Shown here piece after piece: positions 1 through 9,023 of a DNA stretch of 41,907 bases. Within the stretch, counting starts at the first letter, position 1. Each line of letters opens with the position of its first letter. A program made the translations under genes and the position numbers. The notes beneath the pieces are model-generated. The model searched no databases. It was not told the origin of the DNA and worked only from the letters and a program-made list of their open reading frames with translations. The DNA comes from Firmicutes bacterium CAG:646 (GTDB lineage: Bacteria; Bacillota; Clostridia; Lachnospirales; Lachnospiraceae), in NCBI GenBank assembly GCA_000432335.1, contig HF995396.1, positions 13,169 through 55,075 of the forward strand, written 5' to 3'.

Positions 1-788
1 GAGGTGAGGGGAGAACGAAAATCGTGGGAGACGTTGGCAACAAATTTGTGCTGATATTCCCCCAGTTTGTTCAGCTCATCCGACATATAATTCAGGGTAG
101 TGGCAAGATAGCCCATTTCATCATCGGTATGTACCGGGATGTTGTAGCCCAGATTACCGCTGGCATATTCGCCTGCCCCGATGGTAATCTTCTTTAACGG
201 GCGGTAGACACTGAAGGAAAACAGTCCCAGAATCGCCAGTGAAAGAAGAAAAAGAAGCAGAAAAATGAGATACACAGGAAGGAGGATCTTTTCACGCTTA
301 AGAATAATTTCGTCCATGGACATATGGAGGGAAACATAGCCTTTCAGAGAAAGGCTTTTTGTAATAGGCACCATGGAATTGACCATGTCTTCCTGAAAAT
401 AGCCGTAAAATGTTCCAATCTGGTAATAAGCGGTTCCCATGGCAGCCGGATCAAAGCCTGTCAGCGCGCGATAAGGCTCTGTCGTATAGGGACGGGCAGT
501 GTCAAGCAAAGGTTCTCCCGCGGAATTCAGAACCAGAATACGAGCATTTTGATATTCGGAAAGAAGTTTCAGATTGTTGTAAGAAACTTCCGCATCGTAG
601 GGATCGCTGTAATCCGCATCTGCCTGATCGGAGGCAATGGAGATGGCTTCTTTGTAGAGAGTTTCTCCGGTATCTTCCAGAATCTTATCCTGGATAATGA
701 AAGAACCCAGCGTGGAAATCATCAGGAAACCTGCCACACCCAGAAAAATGTAAGCCATGATAAATTTGAAATAAAGAGCATTTTTCAT
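1..788 (-). CDS. Sensor histidine kinase, N-terminal part (cut by window edge)
   Basis: Read on the minus strand this frame starts at the ATG at 788-786 (MKNALYFKFI...) and stays open to the window edge. It encodes an N-terminal membrane segment (about residues 8-32), an extracytoplasmic sensing domain of roughly 120 residues, a second membrane segment, a HAMP-like linker and then the H-box SHDFRSPLT with the phospho-acceptor near His255, where the window ends. The remaining HisKA and the whole HATPase domain lie outside. Its start codon overlaps the stop of the upstream response regulator (TGATG), which implies translational coupling, so the two form one two-component system. The signal it senses cannot be told. 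The family call is firm; the physiological role is unknown. Confidence 0.9.
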   Translation of the reverse strand, partial: MKNALYFKFIMAYIFLGVAGFLMISTLGSFIIQDKILEDTGETLYKEAISIASDQADADYSDPYDAEVSYNNLKLLSEYQNARILVLNSAGEPLLDTARPYTTEPYRALTGFDPAAMGTAYYQIGTFYGYFQEDMVNSMVPITKSLSLKGYVSLHMSMDEIILKREKILLPVYLIFLLLFLLSLAILGLFSFSVYRPLKKITIGAGEYASGNLGYNIPVHTDDEMGYLATTLNYMSDELNKLGEYQHKFVANVSHDFRSPLT

Positions 789-1489
789 CAGGACTTAACC
801 TCAAATTTGTATCCGATCCCCCAGACGGTGCTCAAAGCCCAGGAGGCATGATCTTTGATCTTCTCTCGCAGACGTTTGATATGAACGTCTACAGTGCGGG
901 TGTCACCGATATATTCGTAACCCCAGATATGATCCAAAAGCTGTTCTCGGGTAAACACCTGATTGGGTGAGGAAGCCAGGAAATATAAAAGTTCCAGCTC
1001 TTTTGGGGGCATATCGATGGTTTCGCCGTTATAGACAACGGAATAATTGGTCAGATTAATGATCAGATCGGGATACTCCACATATTTTCCGTTAGTCTGA
1101 GAGGAGGCAGGCTGCGTGGGCTGAAAACGGCGGAGAACCGCTTTTACCCGAGCAACCAGTTCTTTGGAATCGAAAGGCTTGATGATGTAATCATCAGCGC
1201 CCAGTTCCAGTCCCAGAACCTTATCAAAAATCTCCCCTTTTGCAGAGAGCATGATAATGGGAACGTTGGATTTGTGACGGATCTCCCGACATACCTGATA
1301 ACCGTCAATGCCCGGAAGCATCAGATCCAGAAGGATCAGATTCGGGTGAAAGGAGGGGAAAGCATGTAAAGCTTCCTCTCCGTCATTTACAATCTTACAT
1401 TCAAAACATTCTTTTGTAAGGTATAGAGAAATCAGTTCTGCAATATTGTTATCGTCGTCGACGATGAGAATTTTCTGTTTTGCTACCAT
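788..1489 (-). CDS. OmpR/PhoB-family response regulator
   Basis: This is a 233-aa two-domain regulator. The receiver has the acidic pair DDD near residues 11-13, the phospho-acceptor Asp55 in LILLDLMLPG and the conserved Lys104 in IIKPF. A winged-helix DNA-binding domain follows, ending with the typical TVWGIGYKF. It sits 12 nt downstream of mutS2 on the minus strand with a GGGGAG ribosome binding site that overlaps the mutS2 stop region, and its stop overlaps the start of the histidine kinase. An mutS2-regulator-kinase operon is therefore likely. It would be phosphorylated by the neighbouring kinase and act on unknown promoters; no duplicated operator was recognised nearby. Confidence 0.93.
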   Translation of the reverse strand: MVAKQKILIVDDDNNIAELISLYLTKECFECKIVNDGEEALHAFPSFHPNLILLDLMLPGIDGYQVCREIRHKSNVPIIMLSAKGEIFDKVLGLELGADDYIIKPFDSKELVARVKAVLRRFQPTQPASSQTNGKYVEYPDLIINLTNYSVVYNGETIDMPPKELELLYFLASSPNQVFTREQLLDHIWGYEYIGDTRTVDVHIKRLREKIKDHASWALSTVWGIGYKFEVKS

Positions 1490-1501
1490 AATTACTCCCC
1501 T

Positions 1502-3880
1502 TTATTTTTTAAATTCAACAATAGTAACGCCGGCGTCTCCCTCTCCAAATTCCCCAAGACGGAAGGAGGAGACGTATTTTACTTTGCGCAGATAGTTGTG
1601 AACCCCTTTGCGTAAAGCGCCGGTTCCTTTTCCGTGGACAATGCGCACGCTGGGCATATGAGCCAGATAGGCGTCATCCAGATATTTGTCCAGCTCGGCG
1701 ATGGCCTCGTCCACAGTCTTGCCCAGAAGGTTGATCTCGATTCCAATAGAAGCGGATTTGGACATACGAATCTTTCCGGAGCTGGTTTTCTGCATATGGG
1801 GCGCAGTGATAACCGCTTCCTCTTTCAGCAGAGCCAGATCGGAAATATGGATCTTGGAACGCATGATTCCCATCTGTACAAAGAGGAATCCTTTGGAATC
1901 AGGCAGTGTACTCACCGTACCCTTTAAATTCAGGCTGAGAACCTTTACGCCGTCTCCCAGATGGAGATCGGAAGGTTTTAAGGTACCGGTAGTTTTCGTC
2001 TCCTTGATAGAAATATTTTTCTCTACCTTTGTCATTTTCTGACGAAGACGCTGGCGTTCTGCCTCCATTTCCTTTACGGAGATATTATTCTTTCCGAACT
2101 TGTGAAAATTTTTCATAGTCTGATCTGCGTATTCCTTTGCTTCCCGGAGAATCGCATGGGCTTCTTCGTTGGCCTCCTGTAAAATCCGGGCTTTCTGCTG
2201 ATCCAGTTTTTCCTGTTTGCTTTCCAGCTTTTCTTTTAAAGCGCCGATCTCTTTTTTGTATTTTGCAATTTCCATCCGTTCTTTTTCGATGGTAATGCGA
2301 TTTTCTTCCAGAGTGGAGATAACGTCCTCGAAAGATTCGTCTTTTGCGCTGATCTGTTTTTTAGCTTCTTCTATAATGTAGGAAGGCAGACCTAACTTAC
2401 TGGAAATGGCGAACGCATTACTTTTTCCCGGAATACCGATCAGAAGGCGGTAGGTGGGACGAAGGGTCTCCACGTTAAATTCGCAGGAGGCATTCTCAAC
2501 GCCCGGGGTAGAAAGGGCGTAAACCTTCAATTCACTGTAATGGGTAGTCGCCATGGTACGGATGCCCTGCGCCTGCAAATGATTTAAAATGGCGATGGCA
2601 AGGGCGGCTCCCTCGGTAGGGTCGGTTCCGGCGCCCAATTCATCAAAAAGAACGAGAGAATGGGGGTCGGCTTTTTCGATAAAAGACACTACGTTTGTCA
2701 TATGGGAAGAGAAGGTACTGAGAGATTGCTCAATACTCTGTTCATCGCCGATATCCGCATAGACTTCGCTGAAGACAGCCAGTTCCGAACGATCCAGAGC
2801 GGGAATATGAAGACCAGCCTGTCCCATAAGCGTCAAAAGTCCTACCGTCTTTAAAGAGACTGTTTTACCGCCGGTGTTTGGACCGGTAACGATGAGCAGA
2901 TGAAAATCTTTTCCCAGATGGATATCGATGGGAACTACTTTCTGCTTGTCGATCAGGGGATGGCGTCCTTTGCGGATATTGATCCAGCCCTTGGTGTTAA
3001 AAAGAGGGCGGGTGGCATTTTGCTCCATGGCAAGAGAAGCACGGGCAAAAATAAAGTCCAGCTCCACCATATTTTCCAGATCATACTGAATCTCTTCCCG
3101 ATGCTGGGCGGTAAGTTCGCTTAAAGCTGCCAAAATCTTTTCGATCTCCGCAGCCTCTTTCAGCTCCAGATCACGAATTTCGTTATTCAGTTTTACAATC
3201 GCCATAGGCTCGATAAAAAGCGTGGAGCCGGTAGAGGATTGATCGTGGATCATACCAGGCACCTGACTTTTGTATTCTGCCTTTACCGGGACACAGTAGC
3301 GACCGTTTCGCATGGTGATCACTGCATCCTGCAGATAACTGCGGGCAGAACCGTTTACCATGCCAGCCAGTTGTGTGTGTACCTTTTCTCCGGTGATCTT
3401 CATGGAGCGGCGAATTTGCTTTAAGCCGGCGCTGGCATCGTCGCTGATCTCATCTTCCGACAGGATGCAGCGGCGGATCTCGCCGGATAACTGGGGCAAT
3501 GGCTCCAGAGCGTCAAATAAATCATCCAGAGAATCTTTCTCCCCATTGTCCCGTTCTCTGCGGCCATAAGATTTGATTCGGGAGGTATTTTCCAGAAGAG
3601 CGCAAATCTGGAGCAGCTCGCTGATTCCCAGAGTACTTCCGATCTCCAGACGCTTCAGAGAGCCGCGAATATCTTTTACACTTCCAAAAGAAATATTTCC
3701 CTTTTGAAACAGCCGGGTGAGGGCGTCCTGCGTCTGCTCCTGTTTGTACTCGATCTCGGCAATGGAGTCGGAGGGGAGGAGGTCTTCGCAGCGGATCTTA
3801 CCCAGTGGGGAAGAGGCGTGAGAGACCAACATTTCTATTATTTTATCGTATTCCAAAGTGGATAATGCTTTTTTATTCAT
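1502..3880 (-). CDS. mutS2: MutS2 family protein (Smr-domain ATPase)
   Basis: This 792-aa protein matches MutS2 in length and order: N-terminal MutS-core/clamp helices, an ABC-type ATPase with Walker A GPNTGGKTVSLKT near residue 330-345, Walker B LVLFDELGAGTDP, a long Lys/Glu-rich coiled coil (about residues 510-640), and a C-terminal Smr domain with the HGKGTGALR motif. It lacks the mismatch-recognition domain of MutS. MutS2 family members have been linked to suppression of recombination and, in Bacillus, to rescue of collided ribosomes; which applies here is not visible from sequence. It is first in a minus-strand run with a two-component system and is divergent from the HtrA-like gene at 4088. 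The ATG at 3880 follows an AGGA element on that strand. Confidence 0.95.
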   Translation of the reverse strand: MNKKALSTLEYDKIIEMLVSHASSPLGKIRCEDLLPSDSIAEIEYKQEQTQDALTRLFQKGNISFGSVKDIRGSLKRLEIGSTLGISELLQICALLENTSRIKSYGRRERDNGEKDSLDDLFDALEPLPQLSGEIRRCILSEDEISDDASAGLKQIRRSMKITGEKVHTQLAGMVNGSARSYLQDAVITMRNGRYCVPVKAEYKSQVPGMIHDQSSTGSTLFIEPMAIVKLNNEIRDLELKEAAEIEKILAALSELTAQHREEIQYDLENMVELDFIFARASLAMEQNATRPLFNTKGWINIRKGRHPLIDKQKVVPIDIHLGKDFHLLIVTGPNTGGKTVSLKTVGLLTLMGQAGLHIPALDRSELAVFSEVYADIGDEQSIEQSLSTFSSHMTNVVSFIEKADPHSLVLFDELGAGTDPTEGAALAIAILNHLQAQGIRTMATTHYSELKVYALSTPGVENASCEFNVETLRPTYRLLIGIPGKSNAFAISSKLGLPSYIIEEAKKQISAKDESFEDVISTLEENRITIEKERMEIAKYKKEIGALKEKLESKQEKLDQQKARILQEANEEAHAILREAKEYADQTMKNFHKFGKNNISVKEMEAERQRLRQKMTKVEKNISIKETKTTGTLKPSDLHLGDGVKVLSLNLKGTVSTLPDSKGFLFVQMGIMRSKIHISDLALLKEEAVITAPHMQKTSSGKIRMSKSASIGIEINLLGKTVDEAIAELDKYLDDAYLAHMPSVRIVHGKGTGALRKGVHNYLRKVKYVSSFRLGEFGEGDAGVTIVEFKK

Positions 3881-4087
3881 ACTTTTAATCCTTTATACTT
3901 TTTGTTTGTTTGCAACACGAAACCTTACACTCATTTTAACCCATATGAAGGGGAAAGAAAAGGTATAAATTCTAAAGAATTTCTGATTCTTGTCATAGAA
4001 TGTTCATATGTTTTTGATAAAATAGTGAAAGACTTCAAGGAGATGACTTTCACAAAAAGCAATAGAAAAGTTACAGGAGATTACGGT

Positions 4088-5425
4088 ATGGATGAAAAGA
4101 AAGATCGCAATCTGAAGGGAGAGCATCAGGGACGAAAGACGGGGAAGGGAGAAAAAGAGGAATATCGCTTTCTGCGGGAAGTGATCAAGAAAAAGCCTCT
4201 GGATAAGAGGCTGGTCTTATATAGGATCGCATGGCTTCTTGGCGGAGCGTCAGTGTTTGGATTGGTAGCAGCATTGGTATTTTATGCGGCTTTATCCTGC
4301 CTGGAGCCGGAAGAAAAGGAAAAGGTTAAGTTTCAGGAAAATACGGAACATGTGCAGAAGGATCCAGAGAAAGAGTCGGGGCAGACGGAGAGAGAGAGTA
4401 AGCAGGAAGTAACGCCCACACCGGAGCAGCAGAAAGAAGAGGAAGAAAAAAATATAACGAAAGAAGAATTTAAGAATCTTTATCATGAGATTCTTCAGGT
4501 GGCGGAGGAACCGGAGCGTTCCATTGTGACGGTACAGGGAATCACCAGCGATGTGGATTGGATGAATAATTCTTATGAAGATTCCAGTCAGGTTTCCGGA
4601 CTTTTAGTGGCGGACAGCGGAAAAGAATATTTTGTGCTGACAGAATATCGGGCAGTGGATCAGGTGGATCGGATTCTGGTCACCTTTGAAGATAATGCGA
4701 CAGTGGACGCGCATTTTTTAAAACGGGACTGCGCTACTGGTCTGGCGGTTTTGAAAATAGACAAGGAAGAAGTGACGGAAGAGACACGGAAAGTGATTTC
4801 TTTGGCAAAACTGGGATCTTCGGCAACGATACAGCGGGGCGATACCGTGCTGGCGATTGGAAGTCCTGCCGGATACAGAGATTCTATCTCGGTGGGTATG
4901 ATAACGTCCGTGAGCAATACGAAAAATACGCTGGATAATGAATATCATCTGTTGACCACAGATATTATGGGCAATAATGAGGGAAGCGGTGTGTTAGTGG
5001 GAACGGACGGCAGTATTGTGGGAATTATTGCGCAGCCATTTTGTACTGCAAAGGATAAAAATGTGGTTACAGCGCTTCCCATCACAGAATTGCGAAAGAC
5101 CATCGAACAGCTTTCCAATAATGAAAGTATTATGTATCTCGGTATTCGCGGGCAAAATATAGAAAGCGATCTGTCTCAGAAAACGGGAATGCCTAAAGGA
5201 ATCTATGTGAATGCGGTGGAGGAGGATTCCCCTGCGATGGAGGGCGGCATCCAGAATGGAGACGTGATCATAAAAATGCAGGATGTTAATGTGGAGACGT
5301 TAAGTGATCTGAGAAAAGAGTTGGATAAATGTGAAGAGAAACAGAAGATTCAGGTTACGGCGATGCGAAAAGGCGCAGAAGGATATGTGGAAATAGTATT
5401 TGACGTAACGGTTGGAGCGTTATAA
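4088..5425 (+). CDS. Membrane-anchored HtrA/DegP-like protein with degenerate catalytic triad, PDZ domain
   Basis: The start was set at 4088, where a GGAGA element precedes MDEKKDRN; an upstream in-frame ATG at 3902 has no ribosome binding site. The 445-aa product has a basic cytoplasmic tail (1-40), one membrane segment (about 43-70), a Glu-rich linker (75-125), a trypsin-like S1C domain (about 140-345) and a PDZ domain (about 348-440, including the GIYVNAVEEDSPA loop). The protease fold is recognisable by TGLAVLKI, AKLGSS, GDTVLAIGSPAG and GIIAQ, but all three catalytic positions have changed. The usual TNNHV reads TEYRA, with Arg188 at the His position. TDLAVLKI reads TGLAVLKI, with Gly218 at the Asp position. 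GNSGGP reads NEGSGV, with Gly299 at the Ser position and Ser300 shifted by one. Proteolysis is therefore unlikely; a scaffold or sensor role is an inference. Confidence 0.88.
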   Translation: MDEKKDRNLKGEHQGRKTGKGEKEEYRFLREVIKKKPLDKRLVLYRIAWLLGGASVFGLVAALVFYAALSCLEPEEKEKVKFQENTEHVQKDPEKESGQTERESKQEVTPTPEQQKEEEEKNITKEEFKNLYHEILQVAEEPERSIVTVQGITSDVDWMNNSYEDSSQVSGLLVADSGKEYFVLTEYRAVDQVDRILVTFEDNATVDAHFLKRDCATGLAVLKIDKEEVTEETRKVISLAKLGSSATIQRGDTVLAIGSPAGYRDSISVGMITSVSNTKNTLDNEYHLLTTDIMGNNEGSGVLVGTDGSIVGIIAQPFCTAKDKNVVTALPITELRKTIEQLSNNESIMYLGIRGQNIESDLSQKTGMPKGIYVNAVEEDSPAMEGGIQNGDVIIKMQDVNVETLSDLRKELDKCEEKQKIQVTAMRKGAEGYVEIVFDVTVGAL

Positions 5426-5451
5426 AATAAAGTGATGCTGACATCATATGA

Positions 5452-5493
5452 AACCAGACTGAACGGCAGGAGCAAGATTCAGCCTGGTTTTTT
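5452..5493 (+). terminator. Rho-independent terminator after the HtrA-like gene
   Basis: AACCAG-a-CTGAA pairs with TTCAG-c-CTGGTT around a short loop, and the 3' arm runs into six T residues. It lies 27 nt after the stop codon at 5425. Confidence 0.8.
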
Positions 5494-5556
5494 CCTGCAA
5501 AGACGGGGAATGGATGGGGCAGTGAATGGTAATAGAAAGAAGGAATGGAGAACGCT

Positions 5557-6501
5557 ATGAAATATATTAATGAATTTTTTGAGGGATGCAGAGTAAGTGG
5601 AATTTATCTTTGTAAGCACAGACAGTCGGCGGTTACGAAAAATGGGAAACCGTATGAAAATGTGATTTTGCAGGACAAAACGGGAACGATTGATGGAAAA
5701 ATATGGGACCCCAATTCTCAGGGAATCGAAGATTTTGATTCTCTGGATTACATAGAGATTATGGGAGATGTGAATAGTTTTGCGGGAGCGCTGCAGATCA
5801 GTATCAAGCGGGTGAGAAAAGCGCAGGAGGGAGAATACAATCCTTCTGATTATCTGCCGGTGAGCAAAAGAAATATAGAAGAAATGTATCAGGAACTACT
5901 GCAGTTTATTCAGTCGGTAAAGAATCCATATCTCAAACAGCTGCTGCAGTTGTATTACGTAAATAATGCAGGATTTATCAAACGGTTCCGGTTCAGTTCG
6001 GCGGCTAAAAGCGTACATCACGGCTTTGTGGGAGGATTGTTGGAGCATACGGTCAGCGTAACCCGGCTGTGCGATTATTATTGTGGGGCTTATCCCATTT
6101 TGAACAGAGATCTTCTGATAACAGCGGCTATTTTTCATGATATCGGAAAGACCCAGGAACTTTCTGCATTTCCGGTAAATGATTATACGGATGACGGTCA
6201 ACTTCTGGGTCATATTATGATCGGAGCGGAGATGGTCCATGATGGAGCACGTCAGATTCCGGGATTTCCGGCAAAGCTGGAGAGTGAGCTGAAGCACTGT
6301 ATTCTGGCGCATCATGGAGAGTTGGAATACGGTTCTCCAAAGAAACCTGCCCTGATGGAAGCGGCGGCGCTGAATCTGGCAGATAATACGGATGCAAGAA
6401 TGGAAACTTTCCGGGAACTTTTTGAAAATGCGGGTGAACAGAATGAATGGCTGGGATATAACCGACTGTTTGAATCGAATATCAGAAAGACGAGTAAGTG
6501 A
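5557..6501 (+). CDS. yhaM: YhaM-type 3'-5' exoribonuclease (OB-fold plus HD domain)
   Basis: The protein (314 aa) begins MKYINEFFEGCRVSGIYLCK, typical of YhaM. It has an OB-fold nucleic-acid-binding domain (about 10-90, with LQDKTGTIDGKIWD) and an HD phosphohydrolase domain whose metal-binding residues include His164 (LLEHTVSV) and His194-Asp195 (AIFHDIGKT), with a further HH in AHHGELEYGSP. The family degrades RNA and single-stranded DNA from the 3' end. The ATG at 5557 is preferred because GGAG lies 6 nt upstream; the in-frame ATG at 5545 has its purines too close. It is followed after 75 nt by rlmD with no clear terminator between them, so co-transcription is possible. Confidence 0.9.
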   Translation: MKYINEFFEGCRVSGIYLCKHRQSAVTKNGKPYENVILQDKTGTIDGKIWDPNSQGIEDFDSLDYIEIMGDVNSFAGALQISIKRVRKAQEGEYNPSDYLPVSKRNIEEMYQELLQFIQSVKNPYLKQLLQLYYVNNAGFIKRFRFSSAAKSVHHGFVGGLLEHTVSVTRLCDYYCGAYPILNRDLLITAAIFHDIGKTQELSAFPVNDYTDDGQLLGHIMIGAEMVHDGARQIPGFPAKLESELKHCILAHHGELEYGSPKKPALMEAAALNLADNTDARMETFRELFENAGEQNEWLGYNRLFESNIRKTSK

Positions 6502-6576
6502 GATCGACAGATCGTGAGTGTGTAAAGCGCGAAACGGTCTGTCTTAACATTATCAAAAATAGAAAAGGATGGAGCT

Positions 6577-7965
6577 ATGGAATATAAGAAAAATGATATG
6601 CTGACAGTGACCATAGAGGACATGGGACATGAAGGAGAGGGTATCGGGAAGGTAGAGGGCTATACTGTATTTGTGAAAGATGCTCTGATCGGAGATACGG
6701 TGAAAGCGAAGATTATGAAAGCAAAAAAGAATTATGGTTATGCCCGGCTGATGGAGATTGTGGAAGCTTCTTTGGATCGGGTGGAGCCTTTATGCCCCTG
6801 TGCCCGCCAGTGCGGCGGATGCCAGATTCAGGCTCTCTCCTATGAAAAACAGCTGGAATATAAAGAAAACAAGATCAGAAATAATCTGCAGCGGATTGGC
6901 GGTTTTTCTTTAGAAGAACTTTCGATGGAACCCATCATAGGAATGGAGGAACCATTCTATTACCGGAATAAGGCGCAATTTCCGGTAGGAACGGATAAAG
7001 AGGGGCATCTGGTAACGGGATTTTATGCGGGGCGTACTCATTCCATTATTCAGAATCGGAAATGTTATCTGGGGGTGGAAGTGAATGAAAAAATTCTGGA
7101 TGCAGTGATGGATTATATGGAAGAAAATCATATTTCCGCTTACGATGAGACCAGCGGAAAAGGTCTGGTCCGTCATATTTTGATCCGGTATGGATTTACC
7201 AGCAAGGAAATTATGGTCTGTCTGGTTGTGAACGGAACAAAGCTTCCTAAAGTGGAAAGACTGATTGAGAAGTTGGAAAGAATCCCCGGAATGACCAGTA
7301 TTTCCCTGAATGTGAATCGGGAAAAGACAAATGTAATCCTTGGGCGGGAAGTAAAGACTTTGTGGGGACAAGAGTACATCACGGATAAGATCGGAAATGT
7401 TTCTTATCAGATATCGCCGCTTTCTTTTTATCAGGTGAATCCGGTGCAGACGAAAAAACTGTATGAGAAGGCGTTGGAATATGCAGATCTTAAGGGAAAT
7501 GAGACGGTCTGGGATCTGTACTGCGGGATTGGAACTATTTCTCTGTTTTTGGCGCAGAAGGCGAAACAGGTGTATGGCGTGGAAATCGTGCCGGCAGCGA
7601 TCGAGGATGCTCAGAAAAATGCCCGGTTAAACGGAATGGAAAATGTGGAGTTCTTTGTGGGAAAAGCAGAGGAAGTACTGCCTGGATTTTATGAAGATTA
7701 TGCCAGAAGGTATCCCGGGGAACACGCCCGGGCGGATGTGATCGTGGTGGACCCACCTAGGAAAGGATGCGAGCCCAGCGTGCTTGATACCATGGTGAAA
7801 ATGCAGCCGGAGAGAATCGTATATGTGAGCTGCGATTCGGCTACGCTGGCAAGAGATCTGAAGATACTGTGCGAGAGAGGATACCGGGTGGAGCGGTGCG
7901 TGGGGTGCGATATGTTTCCGCAGACGGTGCACACAGAAACAATTTGCAAATTAGTGCGGAAATAA
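6577..7965 (+). CDS. rlmD: 23S rRNA (uracil-C5)-methyltransferase, RlmD/RumA family
   Basis: This 462-aa enzyme has an N-terminal TRAM RNA-binding domain (about 1-65). The iron-sulfur cysteines are in CPCARQCGGC (73-82), with a probable fourth ligand in NRKCYLG. The SAM-binding Rossmann domain carries VWDLYCGIGTISLF, the uracil-binding DPPRKGCE, and the catalytic cysteine in YVSCDSATLARDL. Members transfer a methyl group from SAM to C5 of specific uracils in 23S rRNA. Firmicutes often carry RlmCD-type paralogues, so the exact target base (1939 and/or 747, E. coli numbering) is not assigned. GGAG precedes the ATG. It is the last gene before the AT-rich restriction-modification island. Confidence 0.92.
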   Translation: MEYKKNDMLTVTIEDMGHEGEGIGKVEGYTVFVKDALIGDTVKAKIMKAKKNYGYARLMEIVEASLDRVEPLCPCARQCGGCQIQALSYEKQLEYKENKIRNNLQRIGGFSLEELSMEPIIGMEEPFYYRNKAQFPVGTDKEGHLVTGFYAGRTHSIIQNRKCYLGVEVNEKILDAVMDYMEENHISAYDETSGKGLVRHILIRYGFTSKEIMVCLVVNGTKLPKVERLIEKLERIPGMTSISLNVNREKTNVILGREVKTLWGQEYITDKIGNVSYQISPLSFYQVNPVQTKKLYEKALEYADLKGNETVWDLYCGIGTISLFLAQKAKQVYGVEIVPAAIEDAQKNARLNGMENVEFFVGKAEEVLPGFYEDYARRYPGEHARADVIVVDPPRKGCEPSVLDTMVKMQPERIVYVSCDSATLARDLKILCERGYRVERCVGCDMFPQTVHTETICKLVRK

Positions 7966-7984
7966 GGGGAACGGTTTAGAGCTT

Positions 7985-8012
7985 TTGTTTCATCTAAAAA
8001 ATTCTCTATAAT
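7985..8012 (+). promoter_or_regulatory. Promoter of the DUF4268/restriction-modification island
   Basis: TTGTTT at 7985-7990 and a perfect TATAAT at 8007-8012 are separated by 16 nt. They lie 54 nt before the DUF4268 start codon, so the island can be transcribed independently of rlmD. Confidence 0.6.
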
Positions 8013-8065
8013 CAGGGAGCAATAAAAATAAAGATAGGAAGTAGAATACAAGGAGGAATGGATAT

Positions 8066-8992
8066 ATGGTAAATTTGAGCAGACTTGAAGAAATAAAGGA
8101 TTTGAGGGCAGTATGGCCACATGAAGCCTTGGATTTTACTCCGTGGCTTGCGCAAGATGATAATATCACTCTTCTTGCCGATGCAGTTGGGATAGATATC
8201 ACGGTAGATGAAACAGAATCTTCAGTGGGGGATTTTAATGTAGATATTTTGGCGTCCGAAACTGGAACCGATCGGAAAATCATTATTGAGAATCAGTTGG
8301 AGGATACAAACCATGACCATCTTGGCAAGTTGATTACTTATGCATCAGGAAAGATGGCGGATGTGATCATCTGGGTTGTAAAACATGCGCGTGAGGAACA
8401 TAAGGCGGCAATCGAATGGCTGAACAATCATACAGATGAAAAGATAGGTTTTTTTCTATGTGAGATAAAACTGTATCGTATTGGGGATTCTGAACCTGCG
8501 GTGAAATTTGAAGTGATTGAGAAGCCTAATGATTGGACAAAGGAAGTGAAGAAGAGTGAATCCGCAAATGGAACGCAGCAGCAGCGTTACGACTATTGGG
8601 TAGCATTTCAAGATTATGCATTTCAAAATGAACAATTTGCAAAGAATTTTAACCGTCGGAAACCGTCTATGGATCATTGGATGAATTTTAGCATAGGTTC
8701 TTCTGCCTGTCATGTTGCGGTATCTCAGATTCAGACGAGGAATGAACTGGATGTAGAATTGTACATCAGTGAAGATAAAGAATTGTTTCATTCTCTTTTC
8801 AAGAATAAAGACGCCATTGAATCAGATGCCGGATTGATCTTTGACTGGCGGGAGTTGCCGGAACGTAAAGCAAGTCGTATTGTTATTGAGAAGAATGTGG
8901 ATTTTGGAGATAGAGATCAATGGAGTATACAGTTTGATTGGCTGATAGAGGTCATGATAAAAATGAAGAAAGCGTTTAGAAAATATTTATAG
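8066..8992 (+). CDS. DUF4268 domain protein with PD-(D/E)xK-like nuclease core
   Basis: The protein is 308 aa. Its N-terminal half (about 25-155) looks like a restriction-endonuclease-type fold: Asp60 in FNVDILA, then the strand KIIIENQLEDTNHDHLGKLITYASG, where E75-N-Q77 stands where E-x-K is usual. A Gln in that place is common in this family as I recall it. The C-terminal half (about 170-305) matches DUF4268 (YWVAFQDYAF, HWMNFSIGSS, FDWRELPERKASRI). It starts behind AAGGAGG and its own promoter. It is followed 31 nt later by a second nuclease-like gene and then a cytosine methyltransferase, so a defence role is likely but unproven. It is AT-rich compared with rlmD upstream, suggesting acquisition. 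Family recognition is good; function is unknown. Confidence 0.75.
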   Translation: MVNLSRLEEIKDLRAVWPHEALDFTPWLAQDDNITLLADAVGIDITVDETESSVGDFNVDILASETGTDRKIIIENQLEDTNHDHLGKLITYASGKMADVIIWVVKHAREEHKAAIEWLNNHTDEKIGFFLCEIKLYRIGDSEPAVKFEVIEKPNDWTKEVKKSESANGTQQQRYDYWVAFQDYAFQNEQFAKNFNRRKPSMDHWMNFSIGSSACHVAVSQIQTRNELDVELYISEDKELFHSLFKNKDAIESDAGLIFDWRELPERKASRIVIEKNVDFGDRDQWSIQFDWLIEVMIKMKKAFRKYL

Positions 8993-9023
8993 TGTTTGCT
9001 AAAGGAGATTTGGAGGTGCTGTT

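Noticed and set aside
3990..4021. Promoter TTGTCA with a GATAAA/TAAAAT -10 before the HtrA-like gene
   Set aside because: The spacers (20 or 22 nt) are too long for a confident sigma-A promoter; one probably exists here but cannot be fixed.
6505..6545. Terminator between yhaM and rlmD (GACAGATCG/CGGTCTGTC stem)
   Set aside because: The stem is real, with one G-T pair, but the loop is long and no T-run follows, so termination is not supported.
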